DNA of 64,000 bases, taken from NCBI RefSeq assembly GCF_002078875.1, contig NC_034411.1, positions 51,413,695 through 51,477,694 on the forward strand, given 5' to 3'. Of the stretch, positions 10,756-24,690 are shown piece after piece; the first letter of the stretch is position 1, and every line of letters begins with the position of its first letter. A program made the translations under genes and the position numbers. The notes under the pieces are model-generated. The model made no database searches. It had not been told where the DNA came from and was given only the letters and a program-made list of their open reading frames with translations. Origin of the DNA: Numida meleagris. Its lineage: Eukaryota; Chordata; Aves; Galliformes; Numididae.

Positions 10756-13700
10756 CTAGAAAAGAAGTGTTTATAATCAGTGGCTTGTTAAATTCTTAGT
10801 ATCATGGAAATTCATTTTGTGTCATGTAGTAGTCATCCTTCCATTGAATGCCCTGGCTTTTTGTGGTTATGAGCAAAATCAGCAGAGCATCCGAGTGTGT
10901 TCATAACTTGGGTATGTGGAGGCGTATTTTGCTGAACCTATACCTTAATCAGCTGTAAAGGTCACTTCCTGCTTTCCACTGCTGGTTTTTGGTGCATGTA
11001 TGTGTTACATGCAGTGAAATAAAGATATTCGTTATATGCAGTTTTTGCACTGGGAGAGACGTACTGTTTGAAAAGAGGTATTTTTGTTCCCTCCTGTTTC
11101 CCTGGCCGAGCCCTGGTATATAATTACAGCGATAGCCAAAAATGTCTGGAAAGAATCTAGCGTGAGGATAACAATCTCTCTCCTCTCAGGTGTTTGCAAT
11201 TTGTGTTCACTTTTTAAAGCAAACATGTTTACTTCTATCAGTTGGGTCTTCATTGGAATAATACAAAAGGAATTGCTGCCATCTTAATTTTTTTATCAGT
11301 TTTTTCTCTGTTTTGTTTAATTGTTGATTGTACATTGTTTCCTAATACATGTTCCCACCTCACTATATGAAAAATGCCTCATTTATTGAGACAGGATTAT
11401 CTTGCTCAGTGGATTTTATGAACATGTCGTTTATCACCTCAGATGATTTATCGTTTCATTGGCAGGCTAATAAATTGCTTCAATCGTTTTGATTTTGTTT
11501 TTACTTCAAGTGTGCAAGTGTCTTGTGAATGCTGTTGCTAGGATGAAGGGCGCTGATTCTTCCTCACCCTGCATCCCTATTAAGCTAATGCATCATCCCT
11601 TCTATTGGGTGGCAGATGACACTGTAGTATGTGCTCTTGGCATGTTTACTCAGCTTAGGAAAGTGATACCATGCCTGAAGTCTGATTCAGAGCTTTAGCA
11701 TCGACTTCAAAATGAAATGGCATAAATCCCAAGTGTTATTCTTTTCACCCTGTGAACCTACAACCGGCTTGTTTCCTGTGTGACCTTAATTCATTGCCCC
11801 AGAAGGAGACTTGCTCCTTGTGCCTTTGCTTTCATTTCAGAGGGTTCCCTCTGGCTCATCATTAGCTGCCCTACAGGGGTGATGTTTGTCGTGACCTAGT
11901 GTCCTCAGTGGGAAGAGAGCAGATTAGTCACTGCTCAGGTTGGAGCCAGCTTCTAAAGGCTGACCTTACTGCTGCCATATGACCCTGCAGAGCTTGACAA
12001 AGAATTGTTAATTTTTTTTTCTTCTTTTGGCTATGTAAGTAGATTGCTTTAATTTGAGGCTGAAGAGGAAGCAGAAATACTGATTTCTACAGGGTCTCTG
12101 TATTATGAGTCTGACATATGTCGATGCCACATTCATCCGTCTGAAATCTTGTGTATGTTGAGATTTGAGGTATGAAGAATCTATCCTTCCCTTGTTTAAA
12201 AAAACAGAAACCAAACGAAAACACAAGAACCCACAAGAAAATAAAACTGGTTAATAGTTTGTCCCAAAGGGCTTTAGCAGACAAATCATGTTCAAGTCTG
12301 ACTGTAACAGGCTGATATTTCTTCTGCTGTACGTGATGGAGACTATGACCACTCCACTGCTGATTCAGGAGGAGAGAATGTGTGCCTCTATCTCACGCAG
12401 TTCACATGATAGTTTGACGTTTTAGCTCAGCCTTATCGCTTTTGCCTGCTTTTAAATTGAGATTCAGGACCTTTTTGTTTTGTGGTGACAATGAAGATGC
12501 AAGTTCTAAATGGAGGAGGCGGTTTTCGCAGGCAAAACTTTTCCCCTTTTTTTTTTTTTTAATTGGGTTATGTTAGAGGGTATTTACAGGGTGGCTAAGA
12601 TGAGATATAAGATGTACTGTTTTTAAGTGCAACTTTTAAACTAAGCATTGTAGTAAATTTAGCCTTTAGCATAACTCATCAAATTTAATTAAAATAACTT
12701 TGCTAATCAGTATGATGACTGTCTCTTAAATACTTTTTGTTGAAATTTTAAGTTCACCAAAATGAGAGAAATTGCTTGTTAAATATTTGAATTCAGTTTG
12801 CTGAAGGGGCAGCTCACTTTGCAACAGATTTTCTTCAGTAGGCACAGACAGAAAATTCTGTTTTAGTTTAGTATAATTTGTCTTTTTTTCCTTCAAAATA
12901 AGAAACTATGAAAAAACTTGTTTTCCTGTTGCAAAGCATAGAAAAAGTGAAATGTGCTGTTGAGATCAGCAAGTTCTGTTAAGGACGTGATGTCCAGAAA
13001 CCATCAGTTCAGTTCATGAGCTAAAGATAACACTTCTTTTGTTAACAAGAGAAAACTTTCTGTTTTTACAAATGTAGTTTTTAATGCAGAACATAATAGA
13101 AGCATGTGTATTCATAATGTCTATTGTAGTTTTATAATGAACATTGTCTAAACATTGTCTAAATCTTGTATAATTTGGATTTGTGTAAATGGAATTACAG
13201 TTTCTTTTGAAGCCAGCTTGACACACTTGTGACTTTGCAAGATAATCCTCAAATGTAATACTTACAGTGTTGCAACTTTTTTTTTCTCCTATCCCTGGCA
13301 ACCACACTGAGGTTGGATTTGACTGGTAGCAGTGGTAGCTTCTTGTTCTGGGCTGGCTCTTGTAATGCTGAAGCTTCTATGCCAGGGATGCATACTGTGT
13401 GAGTCAGTGATACCTGTAAGGCAGTTCAGAGAGCATCTGGTCCAGAAAATGGGAAGGACCGTTTACTATTCTTTAACATCAAGTATGAAAACCTTCTGAA
13501 TAAATGTATGTTTAAGTTATGTGATTACTTAAATGTGAATGCATTATGGCATTCCAGTTTGTGTAAAAAAAAAAAAAAAGTGGGGTTGCTATATTTACTT
13601 GTAAATCAACATCAGTTTAAGGTTCTGTCTAGTGACAGATTCTATCACATAAGGAGTATAAATGCAGAATCAGAATTATATATCTAAATCAAATTGCCTT

Positions 13701-14614
13701 GCTTGATGATTGAGATAATAACCACACTTGGTTACTGTAAATCATTTTGAAGTAACGTGGCCTGTGTGCCTGTCTTCCTGCAGTGAACTGCAGGAGAGGT
13801 ATTTTGACACATGATGTGTTTCACCAAATGTTAATGGTTATTTTTAAATATGAGAACAAAAAGCAGAATGTTGGTTATGACATTTCCTGTGAAACCAAAA
13901 CAGATAGGTAGGTTTTGAAGCAAGGTGGACGCAGACAGGAAAACATCAGATAAATTAATGATAGGATCATAGCACAGACTGGATGTCTGTAATGGTACAT
14001 TCCTGTTTCTTATTCTGATGCTGTCTTCCCCTTCAGTACTAGGGAAGATTCTCCATCTGCGTTCCATGGGGAAGGTCCGTGGCCCAGCTGAACAGATCTA
14101 ACATCTTGTTTCTTAGACTGCACCTAAGTGTTGTGGGTCCTGCCTGCTCCTTTGCTTCAGCTCTGACACTCATTTGACCTTCCAGTGTGTTGCTTCAGCT
14201 CAGAGAATACTCCTCGCTTTTGTTGTTGTTTGTTTCAGTATTTATTTTTTGTTGGTTTAGGAAGCAGAGTCTGCCCAAGGAGAAGTCAGACAGGCACCAG
14301 GCAATGAACAGAGGGACCAAGGCTGACCGGACCTAGGAAACTGGAATAGGTCATGGGGGTGTTGGAGATTAAGAAATCTTTCTGTGGCATTGGCTGCTTT
14401 GAACATTTTACTTTCCTTGTAGGCCTCTGTCCTTAGTTTCCTCATCTGGTAAAACAGGAATCATACTCACCTATCTTAGAAAGCTGCTAAAAATTTTTAT
14501 AATGTGTACCTGCCTTCAAGGCAAGGTACCACTCTGCAAGTGGTGAGAAAGGTCTAATAGAAGCAATCCTACCGTATTGCATACTAACTATCCTTCTACT
14601 TTTGCCATAAAAGT

Positions 14615-14632
14615 TTATCTCTTAAGAGATAA
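14615..14632. repeat. Perfect 18-bp palindrome
   Basis: TTATCTCTTAAGAGATAA reads the same on both strands with no spacer. Each half contains TATCTC, whose complement GAGATA carries a GATA core. No repeat family is recognised around it. Confidence 0.7.
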
Positions 14633-16308
14633 GGCATTATAAAGGCATTGAATTGCCATTGATAACAGCAATTTCTGCTGTCACGTGCCAACTGCGCAGT
14701 CACTTAAGGATGAAGAACTTCAGTATCTATAAACAGGTGGATCCCCATAGATAGAAAACAGTACTAGCTGTCACTGCCAAATTTAAATAAAATGCTACTG
14801 AAAATGTTATAGAATTTGATGTGTATTTAGGAGAGAGCACTTAAAATAAAAATAATGAAAGTGTAAAAAATGGAATCTATTGAGCGTAAAGTGTAGCAAT
14901 AGAATAAGCTAAGAATTTAAAAAAAAAAAAAAAAAAGCCCAAGATACTGTCACTTTGTCGTGAAGTGCTTGAAAAATCATAATTAAAGGTAATGGCAAGG
15001 CCTTATTTGCTCTCAGAGCAAAATGTCCTAGTTCCCTGACATCGAGGCAGAGCAATGTTTTACTAAGAAGGCGCTTCTTCTGTTGGTGAAGAATGATGAA
15101 GCTCTCCGAGTATTAATGATGCTGTGGGAAGAGCAGGGCTCGCTGCTTAAATCATTGAGGGTTGCTATGAGAAACAGAGTCGTGTTCCCATAGGGCATAC
15201 CAATGTAGTTATAGAAGCTTCCTTTGAAAATAGATAAAGCTTCAGTTATTTCTAGCTGTGCTTTAGAGCAAATCAAACAATAATAATTGTTGAACAGAGC
15301 TGACCTGTGTGGATCCCGATTTTATTTGCTACAGCATGTGGGCTCACAGAAGATAGAGCTGGAGTCTGCTTTTTTAGTTTGTTAGAGCTCTGGCCAATTT
15401 GGGCGCAGTTTTGAGGAGCATTAATAAAGGGCACTCGCTATCAGCCCAGAGCTCGGCTTTTGGCTATTTCAAGGAGAGCCACAGATCCTAGAGTCGTAGG
15501 ATACATTGCATGGGGGAATGTCATAAAGCTGTAAGTGCTGTGCTGTGTTCTGCTTTAAAGTTTTGATAAACGTAAACACGGGAGCACTGAGTGGCAATAA
15601 TCCTGTGACATCTGCATGGCTCTGCGTAAGAAGTAAACGCTGCTTTAGTGTAGAACGTTGCAGTGTGTGTGCTCCCTTTCCCCATGGGAGCTTGGCTGCC
15701 TGGCAGAAGATGCTGCTGGTAATTGGATCCCTGCATTGCTCTAGGATGTCAGTCTGTGATCTCATGGTGTCTTGCTTTATTTTGCTGTTCATATTGCAGG
15801 GTTGATAGGTTAACAATCCAGTGTAGCGTTTGAGGCTTTAGAATCATAGAGTAACTAGTTTTATCCTGTATTTAATTTAGGTTTTTCATTCTTTTAATTG
15901 TTAGGAAGGGAATTTTTGTATTCCGACATGGTAATTTCTGTTCATCAGCTTTGTTTCCTGCTGTCATTTGGTAGAACAATAAGTGAAAGATAATGCCACT
16001 TTTGTAGTTGGAGTAGAATTTTCTTAAAATGTCATTCTTATCTAATTTCAGAAACTTTGCATCAGCTTTATGAAATACTGAGTATTTTATATTTTTGTCT
16101 AAATAATTTTTGTTTTGTGCATCAGTCTACCACAGCTCAAATCTAACAGCTGTTTGATACAGATGCTGAAGCATTATTATCAGTGCAGTCTAGTTAGTAT
16201 CGTTAACAAGAAAGCATGCAGTTTTCTCCAAGTAACCTCCTGTTATTCTGTGGTCTGTATGTAATAGCTGATGGAGAAATTATTAGGGTTTCATAACAGC
16301 ATTAGATA

Positions 16309-16958
16309 CTGAGCCAGCAGTGTGCGCAGGTGGCCAAGAAGGCCAATGGCATCCTGGCTTGTATCAGGAATGGTGCAGTGAGCAGGACTAGGGAAGTAAT
16401 CCTGCCCCTGTACTCAACACTGGTGAGACCACACCTAGAGTACTGTGTTCAGTTTTGGGCACCTCAGTACAGAAAGGACACGCAGGTTCTGGAGCAGGTC
16501 CAAAGAAGGGCAACAAGGCTTATGAAGGGCTTGGAGAATATGCCCTACGAGGAGAGACTAATGGAGCTGGGGCTGTTTAGTCTGGGAAGGAGGAGGCTGA
16601 GGGGTGACTGTATTGCTCTCTTCAAATACCTGAAGGATGATTGCAGCGAGTGCGGGGTTGGTCTCTTCTCACTGGTGACAGGACAGGGGGAAATGGCCTC
16701 AAGTTGCGCCAGGAGAGGTTTAGATTGGATATCAAGAAAAACTTCTTTACAGAAAGGGTTGTTAAGCACTGGAACAGGCTCCCCAGGGAGGTGTTTGAGT
16801 CATCATCCCTGAACGTGTTTAAAAACCGTTTGGATGTGGTGCTCAGGGACATGACTTAGTGGTGGGTTGTTAGAGTTAGGGTAGTATGGTTAGGTTGTGG
16901 TTGGACTTGATGATCTTGAAGGTCTTTTCCAACCTGAGCATTTCTGTGATTCTATGAA
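16309..16958 (+). mobile_element. CR1 LINE, 5'-truncated, sense orientation
   Basis: About 650 bases of CR1 encoding the C-terminal end of its ORF2 reverse-transcriptase protein, then the 3' untranslated end with TTGGACTTGATGATCTTGAA and the ATTCTATGA tail. The frame is open from 16330 ([13 protein letters not shown], then [15 protein letters not shown] and [13 protein letters not shown]). It leaves the CR1 reading at about 16672; the family sequence continues in another frame ([14 protein letters not shown], then [13 protein letters not shown]) to the stop at 16859. So a single frameshift separates two otherwise clean parts, which points to a rather recent copy. It is 5'-truncated and cannot move by itself. 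Confidence 0.95.
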
Positions 16959-18903
16959 ATGCTATACCATCTTAGGTTCCCCGAATCTCAGAAGAAACTG
17001 GGATATACAAATCCTCTTAAGCTATAGAATTGAACTCCTGAAGATGTTTTCATGTAATTTGTTTTAACAGACTTTGTGAGCTCAAGGGGACCACTGATGC
17101 TGTGAGATTAAGATGTTACCTTGCCAAGCTGCCTACCAGAGAAAGCAGCAGCATTTTCCTTCAGCAGTTTGCAAGTAGTCTTTTCAGTATAGAAAAGAAA
17201 CCTGCAGTGCTGATGTGGTGTTTTACAGAGGGCATGGTTGGGGTAGTAGATTGTGTTAGTAGTTTTTTTTCTTTGGGTTGTTCTGCTTTTCACCATTTCA
17301 TTACAGACATACAGAAAAACAGTGTAGTAAGTTCTATGTTTTTATACAGATGTAGAGCTACTTTGTGAAGTACTTACTAAATGGAAAATCAGTTGTACTA
17401 AAATTAGTTTGTCTAAGCATGTAGTCATTTTAGGTGTGGAAGGAAAAAAAGCCACTGATTTTAAGATGGCTTTAAAATTTCAGGTCAAAATTATGTTATT
17501 TATGAAATGACCTCATATTCCTTTTATTTTACTGTTGCTTTTGACTAGAATTTGCAACCATGATGGAATCCTAAGGAATTTACTGCCATGTTCAAAAAGA
17601 GAAAAGAAAAAAAAATAGTGAAAAGGACCAACCTTTGTGCATGACTGTGACCTGTGCTTGTCAGAAAAAACCTAAGTAATACTTCATCTACTAAATGCCA
17701 TCATATTAATTCCCTAAATTCCAGTTTTCATAATGAAGTAGAAAAAATGTTTGAAACTGACATTCTTCAGTCGAGTCAGTTGATCTGAAGGTCCTTGTGC
17801 TCCTTGGTAAAGGCAGCAGATTAAACTTGGCAGTGGGAAAGAAAAAAATTTAAATGAAGAATGCCAGTGTTTTTTCTCCTGTGTAATGTGTATCGCTTTA
17901 GTTTTGTGTGTATGTGAGCGCATTAGCTCTTTGGTTGTATTTACCTTCTGTACCTAGAAGCTATAGGTTTAGCTGCTGCAACGAGTCTTCCCTTTGGATT
18001 TTTGTGCTTCGTGGATTCTGAAACTGAGCTTTAACAGAAAATCTCATAAGCATAGATCAGATAAAAATACTGAAAGGTACTGCAAGTTTTGGATTGAATA
18101 AGAGAAATAATTGGATGCAAGAAGTTGGCAGTTACTGCCCTTACGTAACTTCTGTGGGAAAACAAATGAAAATTAGTAACAGCACTAGCTATAAAGCAGT
18201 GAGAAATGTTTCTTCTACTTAAAAAATGTCAATCTATAACATTTCTTTTCTTTTTTGGTGAAGCCTGAATGTTTGTTCAAAGGAAGGACATTTTCCATAG
18301 CTTTGAGACTGCGAACAGAAACAAGCACGATGTGGTGACTGCAGTTATGCAAATTACATGAAATATGAATGTCTTGGGATGTTAAGAAATGGATATATCA
18401 ATACAATTTTAAATGAATAAATTTTATATTTAAAATGATACCTATCAAAGGCTTGCTCTTTGCAGATTGACAAAGCTGAATGAGAAGAATCAGCATCTCA
18501 ATTAAATTTTGAGTTAAATGTAAAAATGAATTTTATAAACAAAGGTTAGAGTCTTTTTTACATTTACAACATTCAAGTGAAATATTCAGAATTCCTTTTA
18601 AAAATGACTGATGTTACACTCTGAACATGCTTTTCCAGAGTTTCTGAAAATCTTCGTGCATGTGTAGTCATCTAACGCATTTTTGTACCATTTTGAATGA
18701 TAGAGTTGTTTGCACTGTGGCGTAATGTGATGTCTTATCCCTGCTTGAAATTTTTGTTTTATCTTCAAAGTTTTTGAATCTTTTATATATGTAACGGGAG
18801 TGTTTAGCCAGGATGAAGAGAGAATCATAATCGCAAAGACCTTTTTAAAATAAAAATTTTTGGACACAAGGCTGTTGTGCCAGCTCACAAAGGTGTGGAT
18901 TAT

Positions 18904-19170
18904 AGTCACAGACTGGCTCAGGCTGGAAAGAACCGTAAAGCCCACCAAACCCCAGCCCCCTGCCATGGGCGGGGCTGCCACTCACCAGATCGGGTTGCCC
19001 AGAAAGGCCTCATCCAACCTGACCTTGAATGCCTCCAGGGATGGGGCACCCGCAGCTTCTCTGGGTAGCCTGTGCATCACCATCCTCTGAATGAAAAATT
19101 TCATTCTGATATCTAATCTAAATGTCCTCTCTTTTAGTTTAAAATCATTCCCCTTCTGCCTCACTGGCAG
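18904..19170 (-). mobile_element. CR1 LINE fragment, antisense
   Basis: The complement of CR1 ORF2 C-terminus plus 3' end. The minus strand encodes FKLKERTFRLDIRMKFFIQ and then HRLPREAAGAPSLEAFKVRL, the usual CR1 terminal segment, and ends with the diverged 3' tail near 18904. It is truncated at 19170, where unrelated sequence begins. Confidence 0.92.
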
Positions 19171-20553
19171 ATACCCAGCATGGTATTACTGTACATAGAG
19201 AATGCTTGCTTCTTTCTGGCCTCCTTGCCTCTGTTTGTAGAGGACCAGTCAACACTTGGCATATTAATATAGACAGAAAACCATTATTCACCTCCCTAGG
19301 CACATGTGCACAGCTGATCTGATGCCCTCCAAGTCTTGCTAGCGTAATGACTCGCTCCATACACAAATCTTTGCTTTGCTGCAAGCCTTTGTTTAAAGCT
19401 CTCAATTTTTACAAAGGCCTCTACAGCAACTTGCTGCTCAAGGTAGCTATAAGGCAATCACTCTTCAATCTGTCTTCGTGACACAATATTCTTTTAACAT
19501 AGATGACTTTGCAGAAGACTTCCAGAACCTTGAGGAGAAAACACTGTGCTTGAAACAAAAGGGAACAGGTATGGAAAAGAGATGAAGCTGTTTTTTAGCT
19601 TTGTGTGTCTTTAATGTGAGAGTAGGGAGTATCTCCTCCTTCCACCTAGATCTCCAAGCACTGCTTTTGTGAGTTGGATGCATGTCCTCCAACACAGGCT
19701 GAAATCTTTGGTTGTGGCACATCTGAGGGTCGGGCAGGACTAGAGCTAAGTTCTTGATCCCCAAACCCAAAGACTACGAAACCTGACGCAGTGTCCAGCC
19801 CTGCTGCTGTGTGCTGTGCTCACGTTCCTTTGCAGTGGATGTCCACTGTTTATCATATTTCTGACTGAAATATCCTTGCTGTCCAACAGAAATAATTTTT
19901 TACGTTGGGTTCTTCTGAATTCTAAAAACGGGTGGCTCCTGTTTTCCTCCTTCATCTCCCACATTAAAAAAAAATTTTTTTTAAGTTATTTCCAGTGTTG
20001 CAATCACTGTCACACACAAGGGTATACTGGGATTTTGGGGAAGTATAGCAAAACTTCAATGTATGTTCATAAGAAAGTATTAAGAGAGCCTGTGGACAGA
20101 TTTTGGAGATAATTAGGAACTACACAGAACTGCTGCAGGCTCGAGGGATGTTTGCAGGCTGCAGAGTGTTCCTCGGGGAGAGGAATTGCACTGTAATTAC
20201 AGGCAAGGTCAGTGCATTCAGTTCAGTGGAAAAGAGATGCTAAGAGCTGGGGCTCCACTGAACACTTTTCAATGTCATTAACAAGACTCAGTTAATTCAA
20301 CTTTTTAAGTGAATGTCCCCTGAAATATGGATTGTACAAGTGCTCTTTGTGCTGTGAGGATTTTTACTGTTTTTTGAGAGAAGATTCATACCAGTAAGTG
20401 AAGGGAATTTCTTGTTCACGCTACATTTCTTTTCAGCTCTAAGGATTTTGAATGTGTGGTTCAAGAGTTGTAATTTTCCACTTTTAAAACAAAGGTAGTA
20501 CATTTTTTCTTCTCTGAAACAGCTCTTTCAACATCCCTCTGGGGTGTTTCAGC

Positions 20554-20946
20554 CTACTCCATGTTGTCTGAAAACATGGCACGTGTCCTGGGCCTTTGCT
20601 CCCAGGACATTGTGGTGGCCATCTCAAATTCACCCCTAGAGACAAGCTTTTCTTTCTTCTCTTCTTTGGGCAATACATTGAGTTTAGAAACGTTCTGCCC
20701 AAATTTTACCCTAGAAAGCATTCAAATGGCAGTACTGTTTGCAAGTTCTCCTCCCCTCTGTTTCTCACTTGTGTGGTACAGCTCCACCAGCTTCACAATT
20801 TTACCGGTGCTGCTGAATGCCAGACCGTGCTGGGCCTGGACCAGGATTGATTCAGCTTCAAGCAAAAAAGGAAAAGCTTTTGAGTACAGCTTCAGCTGAG
20901 AGCCATGTGGGCTGCTGTGGTACTCACCTCCCACCCTGCTGGGCAT
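20554..20946 (-). pseudogene. Unrecognised minus-strand reading-frame relic
   Basis: On the minus strand an open frame runs from an ATG at 20946 to TGA at 20722-20724. The same frame then continues for 55 more codons to TAG at 20554-20556. The first part has LLEAESILVQAQHGLAF and GKIVKLVELYH, which look helical and protein-like. The second is charged (KLNVLPKEEKKEKLVSRGEF). GC content is higher than in the surrounding intron. I do not recognise the family, see no splice sites, and see no poly-A tail that would mark a processed copy. It may be a decayed retrocopy, part of an unknown transposon, or a chance frame. Confidence 0.3.
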
Positions 20947-20961
20947 TGGAGAGCCCTGCTG

Positions 20962-20975
20962 CGTGTGTGTGTGTG
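20962..20975 (+). repeat. Short (GT)n microsatellite
   Basis: A run of about seven GT units, interrupted by nothing, next to the minus-strand relic frame. Confidence 0.8.
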
Positions 20976-23900
20976 GTCAGTTGATGTAAGGCAGCTGGTC
21001 CAGGTGGAAATTAGCTGACAATTTACTGTTTTTCATATCTCCAGGCCCCTTCCTTTTGCAAAATATGTGTAAATTTGGCAACACCCAATTAATAGCTTCT
21101 GACAGTTTACTTAAGGACTACTGGTGTTTTTCTTGGAAAAAAAAAAAAATGTTTCTTGAAGGGCTTTTTAATGGTATTTCTGTATTGCAATATTGTGTTG
21201 AAATAATTTCTGTCAATACTCACAATCGATATCTGCTGAGCAGCTGCTAATGTAAGCTTCATTTCACTCCATATGCCAACAGATGTATTTTCTGTCTCAT
21301 TTTCTTATGAATGTATATCCATATATGACTGACATTACAGCATCTCTATTAAGGCACTGGCAGTTATGACTGCAGTGCCTGGCATTGCTCTTTTGCTGCT
21401 TGCCTGTTCCTGTGCAGCTCTGCTGGGATTATTGATGTATTTACATCTCAAATTAGCATGACTGACTGTCCAGCCCAGGCCACACAGCTGCCTTGGATCA
21501 GAGGAGGAACTTCTAGAATTGCACAAAGATAAAATTTGTGGAGAGAGAGCCATATAAGAACAAAGAGAACACAAATTAAGCTTGTTGTAACTTTTTTGTC
21601 TTTCTTGGCATGAAGAACAGCTTTACAGCCTTCCTGGTATTTATTTAGAATTATGTCCTCCAAACTGCATATTTTTCGGTAATATTAAAGAAAGATGAGA
21701 ACCTTGATGACTTACAGTGCAATGGAAGGTGAATGAAGCAAAGGTAATTAGAGGAGATGAGTGAAAGAAAAGAAAAACCAGTACTGACTCAGGTCAAAAT
21801 TATATTTTTTCCCAGTGGAATTGGCTCTTTTTTTTTCCCCGCAAAATCCTAAAGGACTGAGTAGTTAATTTTGATGAAGGATTTTTGTTCCACTTGAATA
21901 GGATTACTTAATTTATGTTGCTTTTAGGTTGGACTGCATAAACAAAAAGGTGTTCTGCCTGGCTAGCTTCTAGCTCTGTAGTGTATAGTTTGTAATAGAA
22001 TGACGGTGTTATGAGAAGTGCCATTTGTGTAGTATTTTGTTTAGCGGTAACCTTGAAGGTTAATCCCATAACCACTATTTGATAGCTGGCGGGATCTTCT
22101 GCTATCAGCTTGTGCAGAACCAGTTGTGGTTTGATCGTTCAGAACGGGTGTCCCTCCCTTACCACAAATATCTTGTGGTCTTCACTGATACAGGCATATG
22201 TTTCTCCCTTCCTGGATGGCAGAGGGAGGGAAAACTACTGTTTCTTTTGACCTTACAAAAGTTTTATAGGAAGAAAATTGCTTAGGCTGAAAATGCCTGA
22301 AATATGGTAGCTTGACTTTTCAAAGACTCTGTAGCTTACAGTTCTTTCCATAAGATTTTTGCATGATCAGGATCTTAAAAATGCAGGCTGTTGAGTCTTT
22401 TTTTTTTTTGGAAGATAATTAATAATTTAGAATATTGTGTACTTGTCTGCATTTTCCTTTTTCCTTCTCTGCTTTCCTTTCCCTCCCAGTCTCCTTGTAT
22501 TCTCACCTTCAGATACCGTACTCTGAAGCTGTGAAGAGCGGGGTTTTGAATAAACATAAAATGCTGAAGAGGTTGCTGCAGTATTGGTACACTTGGCTGT
22601 GCGTGACTTCTTTCTGTCAACAAAAGAGAGACACCTCAATGAAAGATGCATGGGAACAAGCAAATATTTTTCTGGTTGTCTAACTGGCTTAACACTTACA
22701 CTTTTATGTAAGTTAATGGAAACACTTAGGAGTTAAATTGAGTTAAATATTGACACAAATAGGAGAGCCACTGCTAATAACTTTTTTTTTTCCACCTTAA
22801 ATTAATACTTGAATTCATTCCTGTAATGTGAGAACGTAACTTGTTGCTGGTTTTGTATTCAAGAAGAGCTCTACAGCACAGCAAAACAAAATACAGTAAT
22901 TGTACGTCCTTTTTCCTGTGTTGCAGGTCTAATATTTTTTGTATCATTAGGTATCTCTACCTAATTTTACATCAGTGGGCTTTGAACACTATTAGAGCAT
23001 GGGTTCAAGCAGCATCTTCCAGAACAAAGAAATTTTAATCTGCTCTTTGAGTGTAAAATTATTTCACTGCAATTTGTTGATATTTGGTGTCCAGCTAGTG
23101 CTGGAAATAACTTGCCAGTAAAAACAGCTACTACTTCATGATCCAGTGAACTTCCCCGATGAGCACCTTCCCCACTCTGAAAGAATAGGTACATTAATCT
23201 TGATTTTAAAAACCTACAGTTAGAACTTTAGTTTGAAAGTTTAATCTGAAAGGCTAAGTTCTCTTTATATACAGAGTCCAACCTGCATTTGGACTAGCGG
23301 TAAGATTACTCAAGTAGCAGCTAGCTCTTATGTAAGGCTTTTTATCCTCAACTCTTCCACATGCCTTGCAACAGAGGTAGTAACCATTAATTTGTGTTTC
23401 ATGGAGGGGAAAAAGAAGGTAAAAAGCTTACTTTAAACTTGTTGAGAAGAGCAGGATTATGGAACTGCTGTAAGGGCAAAAGAAAAATGGTGTGTGTGTC
23501 TAAATCAGATACTGATTTCTTGGGGGAAGACTAGCATCTGAATCTTCTAATTAGGTTATTTCTTAGTAAATATTCAGCAGGTGGAAATGAAGGAGAGGAG
23601 AATGGAAAGAATTAAATATGTATGTAATCTTAATTCAGCCTATCTTCTTGAGTATTTGACACTACAGTCTTAAAGGTATTTTTTAATCTTGTCTACTGAA
23701 TTCAAGTACAACATAAAGGAGGTGTTGACCTTCACTGATTTAAATATAAATGCGGTCTTGTAGTCAGGACATTATTGAGAGAGAAGTATTTGAATAATGA
23801 CTGACTATTCCTTTTGTAGTTAGATACTTTCATCTCTGCCTGTCCAGCTTTCCTAATGCAAATAGAATATTTTTAAGAAAAGAAGCCATTGGTTTCTCTA

Positions 23901-24690
23901 ATCCTCAAACTGATGATGAATCAGACTCAGTTGCGAGTGGGCTACTGTCCAAGATGCAGAAAGGTCCTTTTCTCAAACTTGTTGATTTTCTACTAAGTGA
24001 ATGAGGATGGAAATTGCGTACAAAGGTTGTACAAAGCCATGCTATGATGAAAAAAAATGGTAGCAGCCATTAGTTTTATATCTTGTTTAGTTGTAATGCT
24101 GCAAAGTTCTGGTAGTGACTCAACAAACCTCAGGGACAGTTTTCCTGACTGCTTTGTAATTTACCTCATGGCCTTGCCTTGTTATCTATGTCTATAGATA
24201 CAGTTATTTTAAATTGTTATCAGTACCTCTGTGCTAGACTGAAAAAGTGGTTAGTTACTCAGAAAGTGAGGTTAGTACAATGTTACATGTAGTGTAGGCA
24301 GGCCCATTTTTACAGTGCTAATGAGTGTGACCAGTGGAATGCTTAGTTTAAATGAGGTCTTTTTAGCAAGAACTGTATAGATGCAGTAACTCGGCATATG
24401 CATGTACTTCAGATGCATTTGAAGTATCATGGGTACCCTTTTGTTTAATCTCTTTTACTCCATTTACAATCTTTATATATGAGCTGAATTTGAGTCATTT
24501 CCCCCCCTTTTTGAAGTGAAGGCCCATGTAAGGTTTGAGTAGTCTTTAAAATCCATCTGTGTTTATTCAAATGTCTAGTCTTCAATTTTGCAGTACCTTA
24601 GATTTCCTGAAAACAATCATACCAGGACTGAGTTGATTACTTTATTCTTTTGAGACTGTTAAGTTTAGCACACTACCTCATGGTTTGCTG

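Noticed and set aside
15841..15857. Possible CR1 tail (GAATCATAGAGTAACT)
   Set aside because: Fewer than twenty bases resemble the CR1 end and the following block does not continue the match.
18347..18354. Octamer ATGCAAAT
   Set aside because: An 8-base word is expected several times by chance in 64 kb of AT-rich DNA, and no partner motifs are nearby.
19964..19984. A9T8 near-palindrome
   Set aside because: Adjacent A and T runs form a palindrome trivially and need no special explanation.
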